Notes: generated from the sequence alone by a model not told the origin. Positions 8,239-17,045 are shown, counted from the stretch's first letter. The stretch is DNA of 64,000 bases from Mycobacterium sp. Root265 (GCF_001428895.1 NZ_LMJA01000028.1:67972-131971); one strand, 5' to 3'. Translations and numbers: made by a program.

Positions 8239-8921
8239 CCCGACCCGGCCTCGCCACCGGCCGACGACAACAGCGCCCGAGACCCGGACACACCGAGCCG
8301 GGTGGCACCGGCGGCGATCATCGCGCGTGCCTGCTCGAGCGTGCGCACCCCGCCCGAGGCCTTCACGGCCAGTCCCGCATCGGCGACCGTGCGGTGCATC
8401 AGTTCCACGGCGTGCACGGTGGCACCGCCGGAGGGATGGAAGCCGGTCGAGGTCTTGACGAAATCGGCACCCGCGGCGACCGCTGCCCGGCAGACACCCA
8501 CGATCTCGTCGTCGGTCAGGGCGGCCGATTCGATGATCACCTTGAGCACCACCGGAGCGGGTGCGGCCGCGCGCACCGCGGCGATATCGGATTGCACCAG
8601 GTCGAAAGCACCGGCCTTGGCGGCGCCGATGTCGATGACCATGTCGATCTCGTCGGCGCCGTTGGCCAGCGCCTCGGCCGCCTCGGCGGCCTTTACCGCC
8701 GAGGTGTGCTTTCCGCTCGGGAAGCCGCACACCACCGCGACTTTCAGGGTGTCGGGCACGGTGATCGGCAGCATGGACGGCGAGACACACACCGAGTAGG
8801 TGCCGAGCTCGGCGGCCTCGGCCACCACGGCGGCGACATCGGCGGCGGTGGCCTCGGGCTTGAGCAGGGTGTGGTCGATCATCGCGGCCACGTCGGCGGC
8901 GGTGTCGGTGGGCGTGCTCAT
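8232..8921 (-). CDS. deoC: Deoxyribose-phosphate aldolase family protein
   Basis: A 229-residue class I aldolase. DERA splits 2-deoxyribose 5-phosphate into glyceraldehyde 3-phosphate and acetaldehyde through a lysine Schiff base. Visible motifs are [57 protein letters not shown] (catalytic Lys) and [13 protein letters not shown] (second active-site Lys). Length is normal for DERA. It is the last gene of the polyol-type operon, 39 bp after the permease. In that context it may cleave a related ketose or deoxy-sugar phosphate made by the dehydrogenase and FGGY kinase rather than serve nucleoside salvage. This assignment of substrate is inference. Confidence 0.92.
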   Translation of the reverse strand: MSTPTDTAADVAAMIDHTLLKPEATAADVAAVVAEAAELGTYSVCVSPSMLPITVPDTLKVAVVCGFPSGKHTSAVKAAEAAEALANGADEIDMVIDIGAAKAGAFDLVQSDIAAVRAAAPAPVVLKVIIESAALTDDEIVGVCRAAVAAGADFVKTSTGFHPSGGATVHAVELMHRTVADAGLAVKASGGVRTLEQARAMIAAGATRLGVSGSRALLSSAGGEAGSGY

Positions 8922-8960
8922 GAATTCCTCTGTTCTGTCGTACGTGGATGAAAGGGAGTG

Positions 8961-9965
8961 TCAGGCGGCGCTCTTGGACTGCCTGTCGATCAGGTAGTTC
9001 ATGATGAGCGCGGCGATCAGGATCAGACCGGTCACCAGCATCTGGAAGAACGAGCTCAGCCCGAGCAGGTTGAACAGGTTGCGCAACACCGACAGCAGTA
9101 GGACGGCGATGAACGTGCCGAGCACACCGCCCTTTCCGCCGAACAGACTGGTCCCGCCGAGCACCACCGCGGCGATCGCGTCGAGTTCCAGCCCGGTGTT
9201 CGCGGTCGGCTGACCGATGGTAAGCCGTGCGGTCAGCAACACGCCGGTGAGGGCCGCCAGCCCGCCGCAGATGACATAGGCCGCGGTGGTGATGCGCTGC
9301 ACCGGCAGGCCGGACAGGCGCGCGGCCTGCGCGTTGCTGCCCACCGCGTAGATGTGTTCACCGAAGGTGGTGCGGCGCAGCACGAATCCGACGATGAGTG
9401 CCGTCGCGACGAAGATGACGCCGACCACCGGGATGCCGGCGATGGAGCCCGCGCCCAGGAACCGCAGGCCCATCGGGATTTCGGCGGTCGTGGGCGTGCC
9501 GTTGGTGGTCAGGTAGGTCATGCCCCGGATGCTCTGCATCCCGGCCAGGGTCACCATGAAAGCCGGCAGCACCAGATACGCGCTGAGACCGCCCATCACG
9601 CCGCCGAGCACCAGACCCGATCCGATCGCCAGGGCCATGGCCACCGGCCAGGGCAGTCCGATGCCGATGAAGATCGCCACCAGCATCCCGGACAGTGCCG
9701 CGACGCTGCCCACCGACAGGTCGATGCCCGATGTCAGGATCACCACGGTCATACCGATCGCGACGATGCCGGTGAGACTGGACTGCTGCAGCAGGTTGGC
9801 CATGTTCTGGGTGGTGAGGAACTGCGGTGCGGACACCGAGGCCACCACGAACAGTGCGATGAAGATGAACAGCAGGTTGAAGCGCATGATGATGCCGCGC
9901 CGCTGGCTCTTCGGTGTGGCGGCCGCCGGTTCAGGGGTGGCGGCGCGGTCGATCAGATCAGTCAT
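8961..9965 (-). CDS. Sugar ABC transporter permease (RbsC-like)
   Basis: A 334-residue membrane permease of the ribose/galactose/AI-2 importer group (BPD_transp_2). It has about eight to ten hydrophobic segments after a short cytoplasmic N-terminus. Family motifs include TSGIDLSVGSVAALSGM, YLVLPAFMVTLAGM, AVGSNAQAARLSG and ELDAIAAVVLGGTSLFGG. The start overlaps the end of the RbsA-like ATPase gene by 8 bp, so the two are translationally coupled. With only one permease gene present, it probably works as a homodimer, unlike the LsrC/LsrD pair. It belongs to the seven-gene SorC-controlled operon. Confidence 0.93.
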   Translation of the reverse strand: MTDLIDRAATPEPAAATPKSQRRGIIMRFNLLFIFIALFVVASVSAPQFLTTQNMANLLQQSSLTGIVAIGMTVVILTSGIDLSVGSVAALSGMLVAIFIGIGLPWPVAMALAIGSGLVLGGVMGGLSAYLVLPAFMVTLAGMQSIRGMTYLTTNGTPTTAEIPMGLRFLGAGSIAGIPVVGVIFVATALIVGFVLRRTTFGEHIYAVGSNAQAARLSGLPVQRITTAAYVICGGLAALTGVLLTARLTIGQPTANTGLELDAIAAVVLGGTSLFGGKGGVLGTFIAVLLLSVLRNLFNLLGLSSFFQMLVTGLILIAALIMNYLIDRQSKSAA

Positions 9966-11439
9966 TGGCGTACTTCGTTCTTCCGGTGACGATGCAGCGG
10001 GCGATATCCGCTGAGGGGGTGGTCAGGGGCTCGTACTGGGCAATGTTGAGTCCCTCGTGCAGAACCCAGATCCGATTGCAGTTCTCGGTGAGTTCACTCA
10101 GTTCGCTCGATGCCATCAGCACACCGACGCCCGCATCGGCGAGCGCATGGACCTGTTCGAAGAGGTCGGCCTTGGCGCCGATGTCCAGACCGCGGGTGGG
10201 CTCGTCCAGCAGCAGCAGGTCGATCCCGCGCGCCATCCACTTGGCGAGCACCACCTTCTGCTGGTTGCCGCCGGAGAGCTGGCCCACGGGCTGGTCGACG
10301 CTGGCAAATTTGACCCCCAGCCGGGTCAGCGGAGGGTGGCACACCTCGCGGGCCCGGGCCATCGGGTTGATCCGGAACGGTTTGAGCGCCGCGATCGCGG
10401 CATTGCGCAGAATGGACTGCTCCAGGAACAGGCCCTGCCGTTTGCGGTCCTCGGGCACCAGTCCGATACCGAGCCCGACGGCGGTCCGTGGCGTCAGTGA
10501 CACGATCTGCTGATCGCCCAGCGTCATGTCGAGTTCGGCCTTACGGTCACCGAAGATGGTGGCCAGCAAGGTGGATCGGCCGGCTCCGCCCAGGCCGGCG
10601 AGACCCACGATCTCACCGCGACCCACGGTGATGTCGCGGATGTCGATCACGCCGGGGATGCTGGCCCGACGCACGTGCAAGAGCGGGCCGGACCCGGGGC
10701 TGTGCCGCCGGGGCGGACGAACCTGCACGGCGCGGCCGATCATCGACTCGACGAGTTCCTCCTTGGTCACCGAGGCGATGTCGAACACACCCACCGTGGC
10801 GCCGTCACGCATGACGGTGGCCCGGTCACCGATCTCCTTCACCTCGTCGAGCCGGTGTGAGATGTAGATGACCGACTTTCCGGCCGCGGTGAGTTCGCGG
10901 ATGACCCGGAACACCGCCGCCAGATCGTGATCGGTGAGGGTGGCGCTGGGCTCGTCCATCACCACGATGCGGGCATCGGTGGTGAGTGCCTTGGCGATCG
11001 CGGTGAGCTGCTGATCCGATACCGACAGTTCGCCGACGACGGCGGTCGGGGAGAAGATGCCGCCGACCCGCGCGATCGCCTCGGCGGCACGCTCGTCGCG
11101 TTCCCTGCGGTTGACCAACGGGCCCCGACGCGGTTCGTGGCCGAGGAACAGGTTCTGCGCGACCGTCAGGTCGGGCACCAGGTCCAGCTCCTGGTAGATG
11201 GTGTTGATCCCGGCGCGCACCCCGTCGATCGGCGAGGTGAACGTCATGGGCTTCCCGCCCAGGGTGATGGTCCCGGAATCGGCTGTGTAGGAACCGGAAA
11301 GGATCTTCATCATGGTGCTCTTGCCTGCGCCGTTCTCGCCGAGCAGGCAGTGCACCTCACCCTGGGAGACCTGCAGGCTCGCGCCGTCACAGGCCTTGGT
11401 GCCGGGAAAGGCCTTGACGATATCGGTCATCGTCAGCAT
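9958..11439 (-). CDS. Sugar ABC transporter ATP-binding protein (RbsA-like, two ABC domains)
   Basis: A 493-residue double ATPase of the CUT2 sugar-importer class. Domain 1 carries Walker A GENGAGKST (about residue 34), signature LSVSDQQ and Walker B IVVMDEPSATL. Domain 2 carries the degenerate Walker A GLGGAGRST, signature LSGGNQQKVVLAKWM and LLLLDEPTRGLDIGAK. The Lys-to-Arg change in the second Walker A is normal for this family, so it is not a sign of damage. The gene lies between the SorC regulator (1 bp gap) and the permease (8-bp overlap). It energises uptake of the ligand captured by the RbsB-like lipoprotein at 15108. Confidence 0.94.
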   Translation of the reverse strand: MLTMTDIVKAFPGTKACDGASLQVSQGEVHCLLGENGAGKSTMMKILSGSYTADSGTITLGGKPMTFTSPIDGVRAGINTIYQELDLVPDLTVAQNLFLGHEPRRGPLVNRRERDERAAEAIARVGGIFSPTAVVGELSVSDQQLTAIAKALTTDARIVVMDEPSATLTDHDLAAVFRVIRELTAAGKSVIYISHRLDEVKEIGDRATVMRDGATVGVFDIASVTKEELVESMIGRAVQVRPPRRHSPGSGPLLHVRRASIPGVIDIRDITVGRGEIVGLAGLGGAGRSTLLATIFGDRKAELDMTLGDQQIVSLTPRTAVGLGIGLVPEDRKRQGLFLEQSILRNAAIAALKPFRINPMARAREVCHPPLTRLGVKFASVDQPVGQLSGGNQQKVVLAKWMARGIDLLLLDEPTRGLDIGAKADLFEQVHALADAGVGVLMASSELSELTENCNRIWVLHEGLNIAQYEPLTTPSADIARCIVTGRTKYAND

Positions 11440-11440
11440 G

Positions 11441-12412
11441 TCATGCCTCCAATGCCTCGGCGGTGCTGTGCTCCAGCACTGCGTTCACGGTGGGTTCGTC
11501 GGTGATCAGCACGGTGCACAACCCGCTGCGCAGCGCCGCGCGCACCACCGCAACCTTGTTCGGGCCTGCCGCGACGGCGATGGCGCATTTGGCGTTCCTG
11601 ACGTCATCGAGACCCAATCCCACTGTCCTGCTGTCGATATCCGGATGAGCGATCTCACCGTCGGCGGTGAGGTAGTGGGCCAGGATGTCCCCGCAGGCGC
11701 CTCGCGCCTCGAGCTCACGCAGTTCGGCGGGGGTCACCGCGCCGGACTCCACCAGCACCGAGGTCGGCCCCGGGGCGCCGAGTGAGAACAGCAGCGCGTC
11801 GGCCTGGCGGGCACCGGTGAGCACGTCACCGACAAAGCCCTCGGCGTAGAGCGCGTCGCGGGTCTCGATGCGTTCCACGATCGCCGGCACCGGGAGCAGG
11901 GTGGCGCGCCCGTTTCCGCTGTGCGCGATGCTGGTGGCGATGTTGGCCGCGGTGGTGGGGCGCACCGACCGGCTCACCCCGCCGTTGGCCTGGATGACCT
12001 CGATGCCGCTGGTCCATCCGGCCGGCAGTACGGCGGCGATGTGCTGCAACGTGTTTCCCCACGAGACGGCCAGCGTGGAGATGCCTGACGAGTTGGCCTG
12101 CAGATAGCCGGCGGCCGCCGCGGCGATGTGGGTGTCGGAGCCCGGCGACTCCGGTCCCGGGACCACGATGCATTCGCGCAGCCCGAACTCGCTGCGCATG
12201 GCGACCTCGAGCTGGGTGCGGCGGGCCTGCGGGTGCACGATCCTGATCTGCACGATGCCCACCTCGCGGGCCTCGTCGAGCAGCCTGCCCACCTTCCACC
12301 GGGTCAGGTGCAGTTCGCGGCCGATGTCCTCCTGGGTGCGGCCCTGCTCGTAGTAGTGCTGGGCCACGTGCAGCATGAGTTCGACGTGGCTCTTCTCGTG
12401 GGGTTGGGACAT
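11441..12412 (-). CDS. SorC-family transcriptional regulator (LsrR/EryD/DeoR-like)
   Basis: A 323-residue regulator. The N-terminal HTH reads YYEQGRTQEDIGRELHLTRWKVGRLLDEAREVGIVQIRI, and a large sugar-phosphate-binding domain follows with SWGNTLQHIAAVLP and QANGGVSRSVRPTTAANIA. SorC proteins sense phosphorylated sugars or polyols and usually control the operon that encodes them. The gene is inside that operon, sharing one base with the FGGY kinase stop. A perfect 20-bp palindrome, CTTTGCTCATATGAGCAAAG, lies 91 bp upstream of the first gene and is the likely operator. The kinase product is the natural candidate effector; this is inference. Confidence 0.93.
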   Translation of the reverse strand: MSQPHEKSHVELMLHVAQHYYEQGRTQEDIGRELHLTRWKVGRLLDEAREVGIVQIRIVHPQARRTQLEVAMRSEFGLRECIVVPGPESPGSDTHIAAAAAGYLQANSSGISTLAVSWGNTLQHIAAVLPAGWTSGIEVIQANGGVSRSVRPTTAANIATSIAHSGNGRATLLPVPAIVERIETRDALYAEGFVGDVLTGARQADALLFSLGAPGPTSVLVESGAVTPAELRELEARGACGDILAHYLTADGEIAHPDIDSRTVGLGLDDVRNAKCAIAVAAGPNKVAVVRAALRSGLCTVLITDEPTVNAVLEHSTAEALEA

Positions 12413-13965
12413 CAGCTCGGAACCCCCGTCGGAGCCGCGACCGGAACTCCGGCCAACCGGTCGGCACTGTCATGCATGAATGGCTGCAGAATCGCCGTCA
12501 GCCGTTGGTAGTCCTCGAAGGTGCCCTGATACAACGCGATCCGGTCCGGATCGGGTTCGATCAGCCGGACCTTCGGGGCGAAGAGCTGTGCGCCGTCGTG
12601 CAGCGAACCGGCGACGCCGGCCGCGGTGGCGGCAATGACCGCGCAAGCCCGAAGTGTCAGGTTCTCCCCGACGACGAGCTCGGCGGGCCGGCCGAGGACA
12701 TCCACGGTGACCTGCTGCCACAGCGGGTTCCGCTCGATACCTCCGGAGAACACCAGTCGTTCACACGACACTCCGGACCGCTCGAAGGAGTCGATGACGC
12801 TGCGGGTACCGCAGGCCACCGCCTCGACCATGGCGCGATACAACTCGGCCCTGGTGGTGCCCAGCGACAACCCCACCACGGCGCCGCGCAGCCGTGCCTC
12901 CCGGTACGGAGTGCGGTTACCCATGAAGTAGTCCAGCGCGCGTAGGCCGTGCGCGGCCGGATCGACCAGGGCGGCCTCATCGATGAGCGTCGACAGCTCG
13001 CCGCGGGGGACACCCATCACCGACTCGCCGGTCCACTTCAGCACCGAACCGCTGGTGACCTGCCCGCCCTCCACCAGCCACTTGTTCTGGCGCAACGCCC
13101 TCGGGTACGGGCCCCAGATCTCGTTCGTGCTGGTCGGCACGTCGATCTCGGCGGTGATCGCCGAGGAGGTGCCCGCGACTACGGAGACGAGCCCGTTCAG
13201 TTCACCTCCGCACGCCAGCAGGGAGACGTGCGCGTCGATACCGCCGACGGCGATGACCGGACGGGCGGTGATGCCGAGTTCGGTTGCGGCGGAGGCGGAC
13301 AGCGTGCCCGCGACACCCCCGACCTCGACGATGCGGTCGGGCAGCTTGTCGGCCAGATCCTGCACTCCCAGCGCGGCATACAACTCGACGGGCAGCCGCC
13401 CGGCGATCGGGTCGTAGTTGTACTTGCAGACGGCGTTCATCTGGGAGCCGACCCACTGGCCGGTGAGCCGGAACGTCACATAGTCGACGGCCTCGACGAT
13501 CCGTGCCGCGCGGTCGTAGTTGTCCGGGTCGTGCGCCCGCAGCCACATCGCCTTGGGCACCAGCCACTCCGCGGCATCCGAGCCGCCCGACCATTCCAGG
13601 ATCGGGTGGTCCGGTGCGAGCTGCGCGGTGCGCTCGGACTCCGCGCCGCTGCGGCAGTCCATCCACAGGATCGCCGGGCGCAGCGGTTCACCGGCGGCGT
13701 CGAGCACCGCCACGGTGGACGCGGTCGTCGCGGCGGCGATGGCGACGACCTCGCCGGCACGCCTGCACTCGTCGGAGCTCAGCAATTGGCGGGTGGCCGC
13801 GGTGATGGCCGCCCACCAGTCCCGCGGATCCTGTTCGGCCCAGCCCGGTCTGGGGAACCGTGTCTGGTACGGGCGGTGGGCGGTGCCCAGCGCGCGGCCG
13901 TCCTCGGTGAAGGCCCCGACCCGGGCACCCTCGGTGCCGAGATCGATCGACAGCAGAATTCCCAT
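12412..13965 (-). CDS. FGGY-family carbohydrate kinase
   Basis: A 517-residue sugar kinase of the FGGY fold (gluconate, xylulose, ribulose, erythritol and AI-2 kinases). The N-terminal phosphate motif is LLSIDLGTEGARVGAF. Mid-protein are WMDCRSGAESERTA and EAVDYVTFRLTG. The catalytic region is VGGIDAHVSLLACGG and the C-terminal signature FSGGIERNPLWQQVTVDVLGRPAE. Length suits ribulokinase-like and erythritol-kinase-like members. It lies between the dehydrogenase and the regulator, so it presumably phosphorylates either the imported polyol or the ketose made from it. Substrate specificity within FGGY is hard to read and is left open. Confidence 0.9.
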   Translation of the reverse strand: MGILLSIDLGTEGARVGAFTEDGRALGTAHRPYQTRFPRPGWAEQDPRDWWAAITAATRQLLSSDECRRAGEVVAIAAATTASTVAVLDAAGEPLRPAILWMDCRSGAESERTAQLAPDHPILEWSGGSDAAEWLVPKAMWLRAHDPDNYDRAARIVEAVDYVTFRLTGQWVGSQMNAVCKYNYDPIAGRLPVELYAALGVQDLADKLPDRIVEVGGVAGTLSASAATELGITARPVIAVGGIDAHVSLLACGGELNGLVSVVAGTSSAITAEIDVPTSTNEIWGPYPRALRQNKWLVEGGQVTSGSVLKWTGESVMGVPRGELSTLIDEAALVDPAAHGLRALDYFMGNRTPYREARLRGAVVGLSLGTTRAELYRAMVEAVACGTRSVIDSFERSGVSCERLVFSGGIERNPLWQQVTVDVLGRPAELVVGENLTLRACAVIAATAAGVAGSLHDGAQLFAPKVRLIEPDPDRIALYQGTFEDYQRLTAILQPFMHDSADRLAGVPVAAPTGVPS

Positions 13966-13967
13966 GC

Positions 13968-15056
13968 TCAGTCCTCGTTGGGTAGGAAGAGCACCTTCGA
14001 GGAGAAGATCGAACGCTCACCCAGTTGTTGCATGGTCCGCGGAAGTTCCGACAGCGGTAGCTCGTGGGTGATCATGAACTCCCACTCGAGTTGCCCGGTG
14101 GCCATCATCTTGGCCGATGTCCGCCACTCGTCGCCGGGAAACGGCGCAGAGAACGAGTTCCACGATCCGTGCAGTGTGGCCTCCTGCCGCATGAATTGGT
14201 TGAACGTCTCCTTGCCGAGCGGTACGGGTGCGTGCGGGATACCGATGAACACGGCATGGCCGTGCGGCCCGGTCAGGTTGGCGGCCATATCGGCGGTCGC
14301 CGGCACACCGGCGGATTCCAGCACGATGTCGAATCCGCGCCCGCCCAGTGCGCGGGCTTCCTCGGCGCCCTGGACCGCGGCCCCGGCACCGGCCTGGCGC
14401 GCCATGGCCGCCTTCTCTTCGCTGAGGTCGACCGCGACGACCTCGGTGGCGCCGTGCAACCGGGCCCACTGCACGGCGAAAAGCCCGATCGGGCCGGCAC
14501 CGATGACGAGTACCCGGTGCCCGGCCCGCAGGCCGGTTTTCCACAATCCGTGCAGAGCGATCGCGGCCGGGTCGAGCATGGCCGCCGCCCGCGGGTCGAT
14601 ACCGGCGGGCATCTTGAGCAGGTTGCCCACCGGCGACACCGTGTACTGCGCGTAGGCACCGTCGCAGCGGCTACCGAAGTAGTCGTAGTTCTCGCACAAC
14701 CCGAACGCACCCTTGAGGCAGTAATCGCATGTGCGGCAGGGGATCAGCGGCGGCACCGAGACCAGTTCGCCGATCTCGAAACCTGTGACACCGTCCCCGA
14801 GTTCGACCACCCAGCCGGAGAACTCGTGGCCGCAGATGATCGGCATGATGTAGCCACCGTTGCGCAGCATGCGCGGGATGTCGGACCCGCAGACCCCGCA
14901 GGCGGCGATCTTGAGCAGAACCTGGCCGGGCCCCGGGCGGGGCACCGCGACCTGTTCGACCCGGATGTCACCGGGTGCGTGCATCACGGCGGCGGTCATC
15001 GTCTGGGGAAGGGTCTCCCGGGTGGACAGATCCCGGGTGGGCGCTTCGGTTGTCAT
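13968..15056 (-). CDS. Zinc-dependent polyol dehydrogenase (GatD-like MDR family)
   Basis: A 362-residue medium-chain dehydrogenase. Catalytic-zinc residues lie in CGVCGSD and CGHEFSG. The structural zinc site is the four-cysteine stretch CRTCDYCLKGAFGLC. The nucleotide-binding loop is VLVIGAGPIGLFAVQWARL, with a downstream acidic residue that favours NAD. The C-terminal GSWNSFSAPFPGDEW block strongly resembles galactitol-1-phosphate 5-dehydrogenases. This supports a polyol, or polyol phosphate, oxidised to a ketose. It is the second gene of the operon, 51 bp after the binding protein. Sorbitol/xylitol-type dehydrogenase is an alternative label. Confidence 0.9.
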   Translation of the reverse strand: MTTEAPTRDLSTRETLPQTMTAAVMHAPGDIRVEQVAVPRPGPGQVLLKIAACGVCGSDIPRMLRNGGYIMPIICGHEFSGWVVELGDGVTGFEIGELVSVPPLIPCRTCDYCLKGAFGLCENYDYFGSRCDGAYAQYTVSPVGNLLKMPAGIDPRAAAMLDPAAIALHGLWKTGLRAGHRVLVIGAGPIGLFAVQWARLHGATEVVAVDLSEEKAAMARQAGAGAAVQGAEEARALGGRGFDIVLESAGVPATADMAANLTGPHGHAVFIGIPHAPVPLGKETFNQFMRQEATLHGSWNSFSAPFPGDEWRTSAKMMATGQLEWEFMITHELPLSELPRTMQQLGERSIFSSKVLFLPNED

Positions 15057-15107
15057 GAGGTGATGGCTCCTGAGGTGCTTCGTGGAAAGGGGGTGGCGGT
15101 GCGTGGA

Positions 15108-16109
15108 TCAGGCCGGAGGGGCCTGCGGCGCCTCGGCGAAGGTGGTGTCGCCCACCAGCGCCGGCGCATTGGACTTGTTGATCAAACCCGTTCCGGCGTC
15201 GATGAATTCGGCCACCGATTCACCCTTGGCGACCTTGACGGCCGTCTCGACCGCGAGCCGGCCTTCAGCATTGGGGTCATTGAGGGCGGTCGCGGTGTAC
15301 TGGTCGCCGTCGGCGATGGCGCGTACCGCCTCCATCAGTCCGTCGACGCCGAACACCTTGACGTCGCTGCGATTGTTCTCGGCGAGCACCTGCAGCGCAC
15401 CGAGCGCCATATCGTCGTTCTGCGCGTAGACGGCTCGCAGATCCGGGTGCGCCTGCAGCAGATCCTGCATGGCGGTGACGGCGTTGGACCGGATGTAGTC
15501 GCTGTACGGGCCGTCGATCACGGTGATGGTGGGCTGGGCTGCGACCGCGGCGGCGAATCCGTCGTGACGGTCGCGGGCCACCGCACCGCCGGCGTCGCCC
15601 TGGATCTCGATGATCTTGCCGCCCTCGGGGCCCAGCGCTGCGACAGCGGCCTCGCCGACGATCTGGCCCATGGCCTTGTTGTCGCGTCCGACGAACGACG
15701 CCGCGCCCGACTCGATGGGGCGGTCGACGGTGACGACCTCGATGCCCGCGGCGTCCGCGGCGGCCAGCGAGGGCGCGATGCCCTTGGGGTCGACGGGATT
15801 GATCACCAGCACGTTGATCCCGCGGGTGATCAAATCCTGCACATCGTTGTTCTGCTTGGTGACATCGCCGTTGGCATCGGCGAAGAAGAGCTCATTGCCG
15901 TCGCGTTCGGCGGTCTGCTTGGCCGCATCGGTGAGCGCCACATAGAACGGGCTCTGCTGGGTGGCTTGGCTGAAGCCGATCTTCAGTGCTCCCTCGGCGG
16001 GGGCGCTGCCGCCACCGGCGGTGTTCTCGCCGGGCATCGTGCACGCGGACGAACCGATCGCCACCGCGGCAGAGATTGCGCACCCCGCCATGACCTTTGC
16101 GAATCGCAT
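15108..16109 (-). CDS. Sugar ABC transporter substrate-binding lipoprotein (RbsB-like)
   Basis: A 333-residue type I periplasmic-binding-protein lipoprotein and the first gene of the operon. The signal peptide ends in the lipobox SSAC (Cys23), followed by a Gly/Ser linker. The fold is recognisable from IGFSQATQQSPFYVALTDA, DVQDLITRGINVLVINPVD, EVVTVDRPI and DPNAEGRLAVETAVKV. This family (Peripla_BP_4) binds ribose, xylose, polyols or AI-2-like molecules. It delivers ligand to the RbsC/RbsA pair encoded four to five genes downstream. The upstream gap holds the SorC palindrome and a CRP-like site. Confidence 0.93.
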   Translation of the reverse strand: MRFAKVMAGCAISAAVAIGSSACTMPGENTAGGGSAPAEGALKIGFSQATQQSPFYVALTDAAKQTAERDGNELFFADANGDVTKQNNDVQDLITRGINVLVINPVDPKGIAPSLAAADAAGIEVVTVDRPIESGAASFVGRDNKAMGQIVGEAAVAALGPEGGKIIEIQGDAGGAVARDRHDGFAAAVAAQPTITVIDGPYSDYIRSNAVTAMQDLLQAHPDLRAVYAQNDDMALGALQVLAENNRSDVKVFGVDGLMEAVRAIADGDQYTATALNDPNAEGRLAVETAVKVAKGESVAEFIDAGTGLINKSNAPALVGDTTFAEAPQAPPA

Positions 16110-16144
16110 TGTTGCTCCTTACTGGCGCCTCGACGTCGAAGCGC

Positions 16145-16158
16145 GTGACCTCCATCAC
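16145..16158. promoter_or_regulatory. CRP-like binding site
   Basis: GTGA-N6-TCAC, fully symmetric in its half sites and matching the mycobacterial CRP core. It lies 36-49 bp upstream of the RbsB-like gene start. It may link the sugar operon to cAMP. Short motifs of this kind also occur by chance. Confidence 0.45.
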
Positions 16159-16188
16159 CGTAGGAAGCATCGCCGTAACACGTCAACA

Positions 16189-16219
16189 TATGCGCATAAC
16201 TTTGCTCATATGAGCAAAG
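16189..16219. promoter_or_regulatory. Predicted SorC operator: 20-bp perfect palindrome with adjacent 10-bp palindrome
   Basis: CTTTGCTCATATGAGCAAAG at 16200-16219 is a perfect 20-bp palindrome. TATGCGCATA at 16189-16198 is a second palindrome one base away. The element lies between the enoyl-CoA hydratase stop (16247) and the RbsB-like start (16109) and is the natural target of the SorC regulator in the operon. Confidence 0.75.
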
Positions 16220-16246
16220 CGAAGGAGTGGCGGGGCGCGGGGACCC

Positions 16247-17014
16247 CTACGCCTGCACTTGCGACCTACCCCGCTCGATCACCGATGCCCGGCTCGCGGC
16301 GATATCGTCGCCGGTCGCGACGGACATCCAGGCCCGCGCCGATTCGGCCTCGATCCACAGTCCGGCCTGGGTCTGCTCGGCGTCGATGCGGTGGTAGGAA
16401 TCCAGCAGCGCTGCGACGGCGCGCTGGTTGTTGCCCACGATGGATGCGGCGATCCGCCGCGCCGCCGGCAGCAGATCGTCGTGCGCGACGACCTCGGTGA
16501 CCAGTCCGGTGCGCAGCGCATCGGCCGCCGAGAGGTAGTCACCGGTCAGGCTCATCCGGCGGGCCATGCCGACGCCGACCTTCTGCGGCAGCCGCACCGA
16601 CAGCCCCCAGGTCGGCAGCAGCCCGACCCGGGCGTGGGTGTCGGCGAAGCGGGCCTGCTCGGAGGCGATCAGCACATCGCAGTACAGCGCGATCTCCAGA
16701 CCGCCGGTGACCGCGGCGCCGTTGATCGCCCCGATCACCGGTTTACGCATGGCCGGCCACTTGGGGGAGATGTCGGGCAATTCGGTGGTGTCGCCCAGTT
16801 CTTTGAGATCGAGGCCTGCGCAGAACACCGGATCGGCGCCGGTCAGGATCACCACGTCGACCGCGTCATCGGTCTCGGCGGCGCGCAGCGCGGCGAACAG
16901 TTGGGTGCGCAGCGCCAGGGATAGCGCGTTACGCGCCTGCGGCCGGTTCAGCGTCAGGGTGCGCACCCGGTCGGCGGTCTCGATCAGCAGGACGTTTTCG
17001 GCAGCGTTGCTCAT
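16247..17014 (-). CDS. Enoyl-CoA hydratase/isomerase family protein
   Basis: A 255-residue crotonase-fold protein. Core motifs are LNRPQARNALS, the oxyanion-hole segment DPVFCAGLDLKEL and NGAAVTGGLEIALYCDVLIA. In the second active-site strand the sequence reads THARVGLLPTWGLS where classical hydratases carry a glutamate, so hydratase activity is uncertain and another crotonase reaction is possible. The ATG at 17014 is preferred; a GTG two codons upstream (17020) is the alternative. It runs in the same direction as the polyol operon, but the 137-bp gap with operator sites argues for separate transcription. Confidence 0.9.
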   Translation of the reverse strand: MSNAAENVLLIETADRVRTLTLNRPQARNALSLALRTQLFAALRAAETDDAVDVVILTGADPVFCAGLDLKELGDTTELPDISPKWPAMRKPVIGAINGAAVTGGLEIALYCDVLIASEQARFADTHARVGLLPTWGLSVRLPQKVGVGMARRMSLTGDYLSAADALRTGLVTEVVAHDDLLPAARRIAASIVGNNQRAVAALLDSYHRIDAEQTQAGLWIEAESARAWMSVATGDDIAASRASVIERGRSQVQA

Positions 17015-17045
17015 CGGCACACCGTATCGACACCCGTCAAGCGCC

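Noticed and set aside
9958-11439. Lys-to-Arg change in the second Walker A as a sign of a broken ATPase
   Set aside because: GAGR(S/T) in the second domain is normal for RbsA/MglA-type double ATPases.
8232-16109. AI-2 (Lsr) quorum-signal uptake system
   Set aside because: Regulator, kinase and importer families fit, but LsrF and LsrG are absent, only one permease is present, and the polyol dehydrogenase points to a polyol instead.
12949-16148. Long plus-strand frames (568 and 694 residues) opposite the kinase, dehydrogenase and binding-protein genes
   Set aside because: Low-complexity Gly/Arg/His/Asp composition and no domain; GC-rich codon use opens antisense frames opposite real genes.
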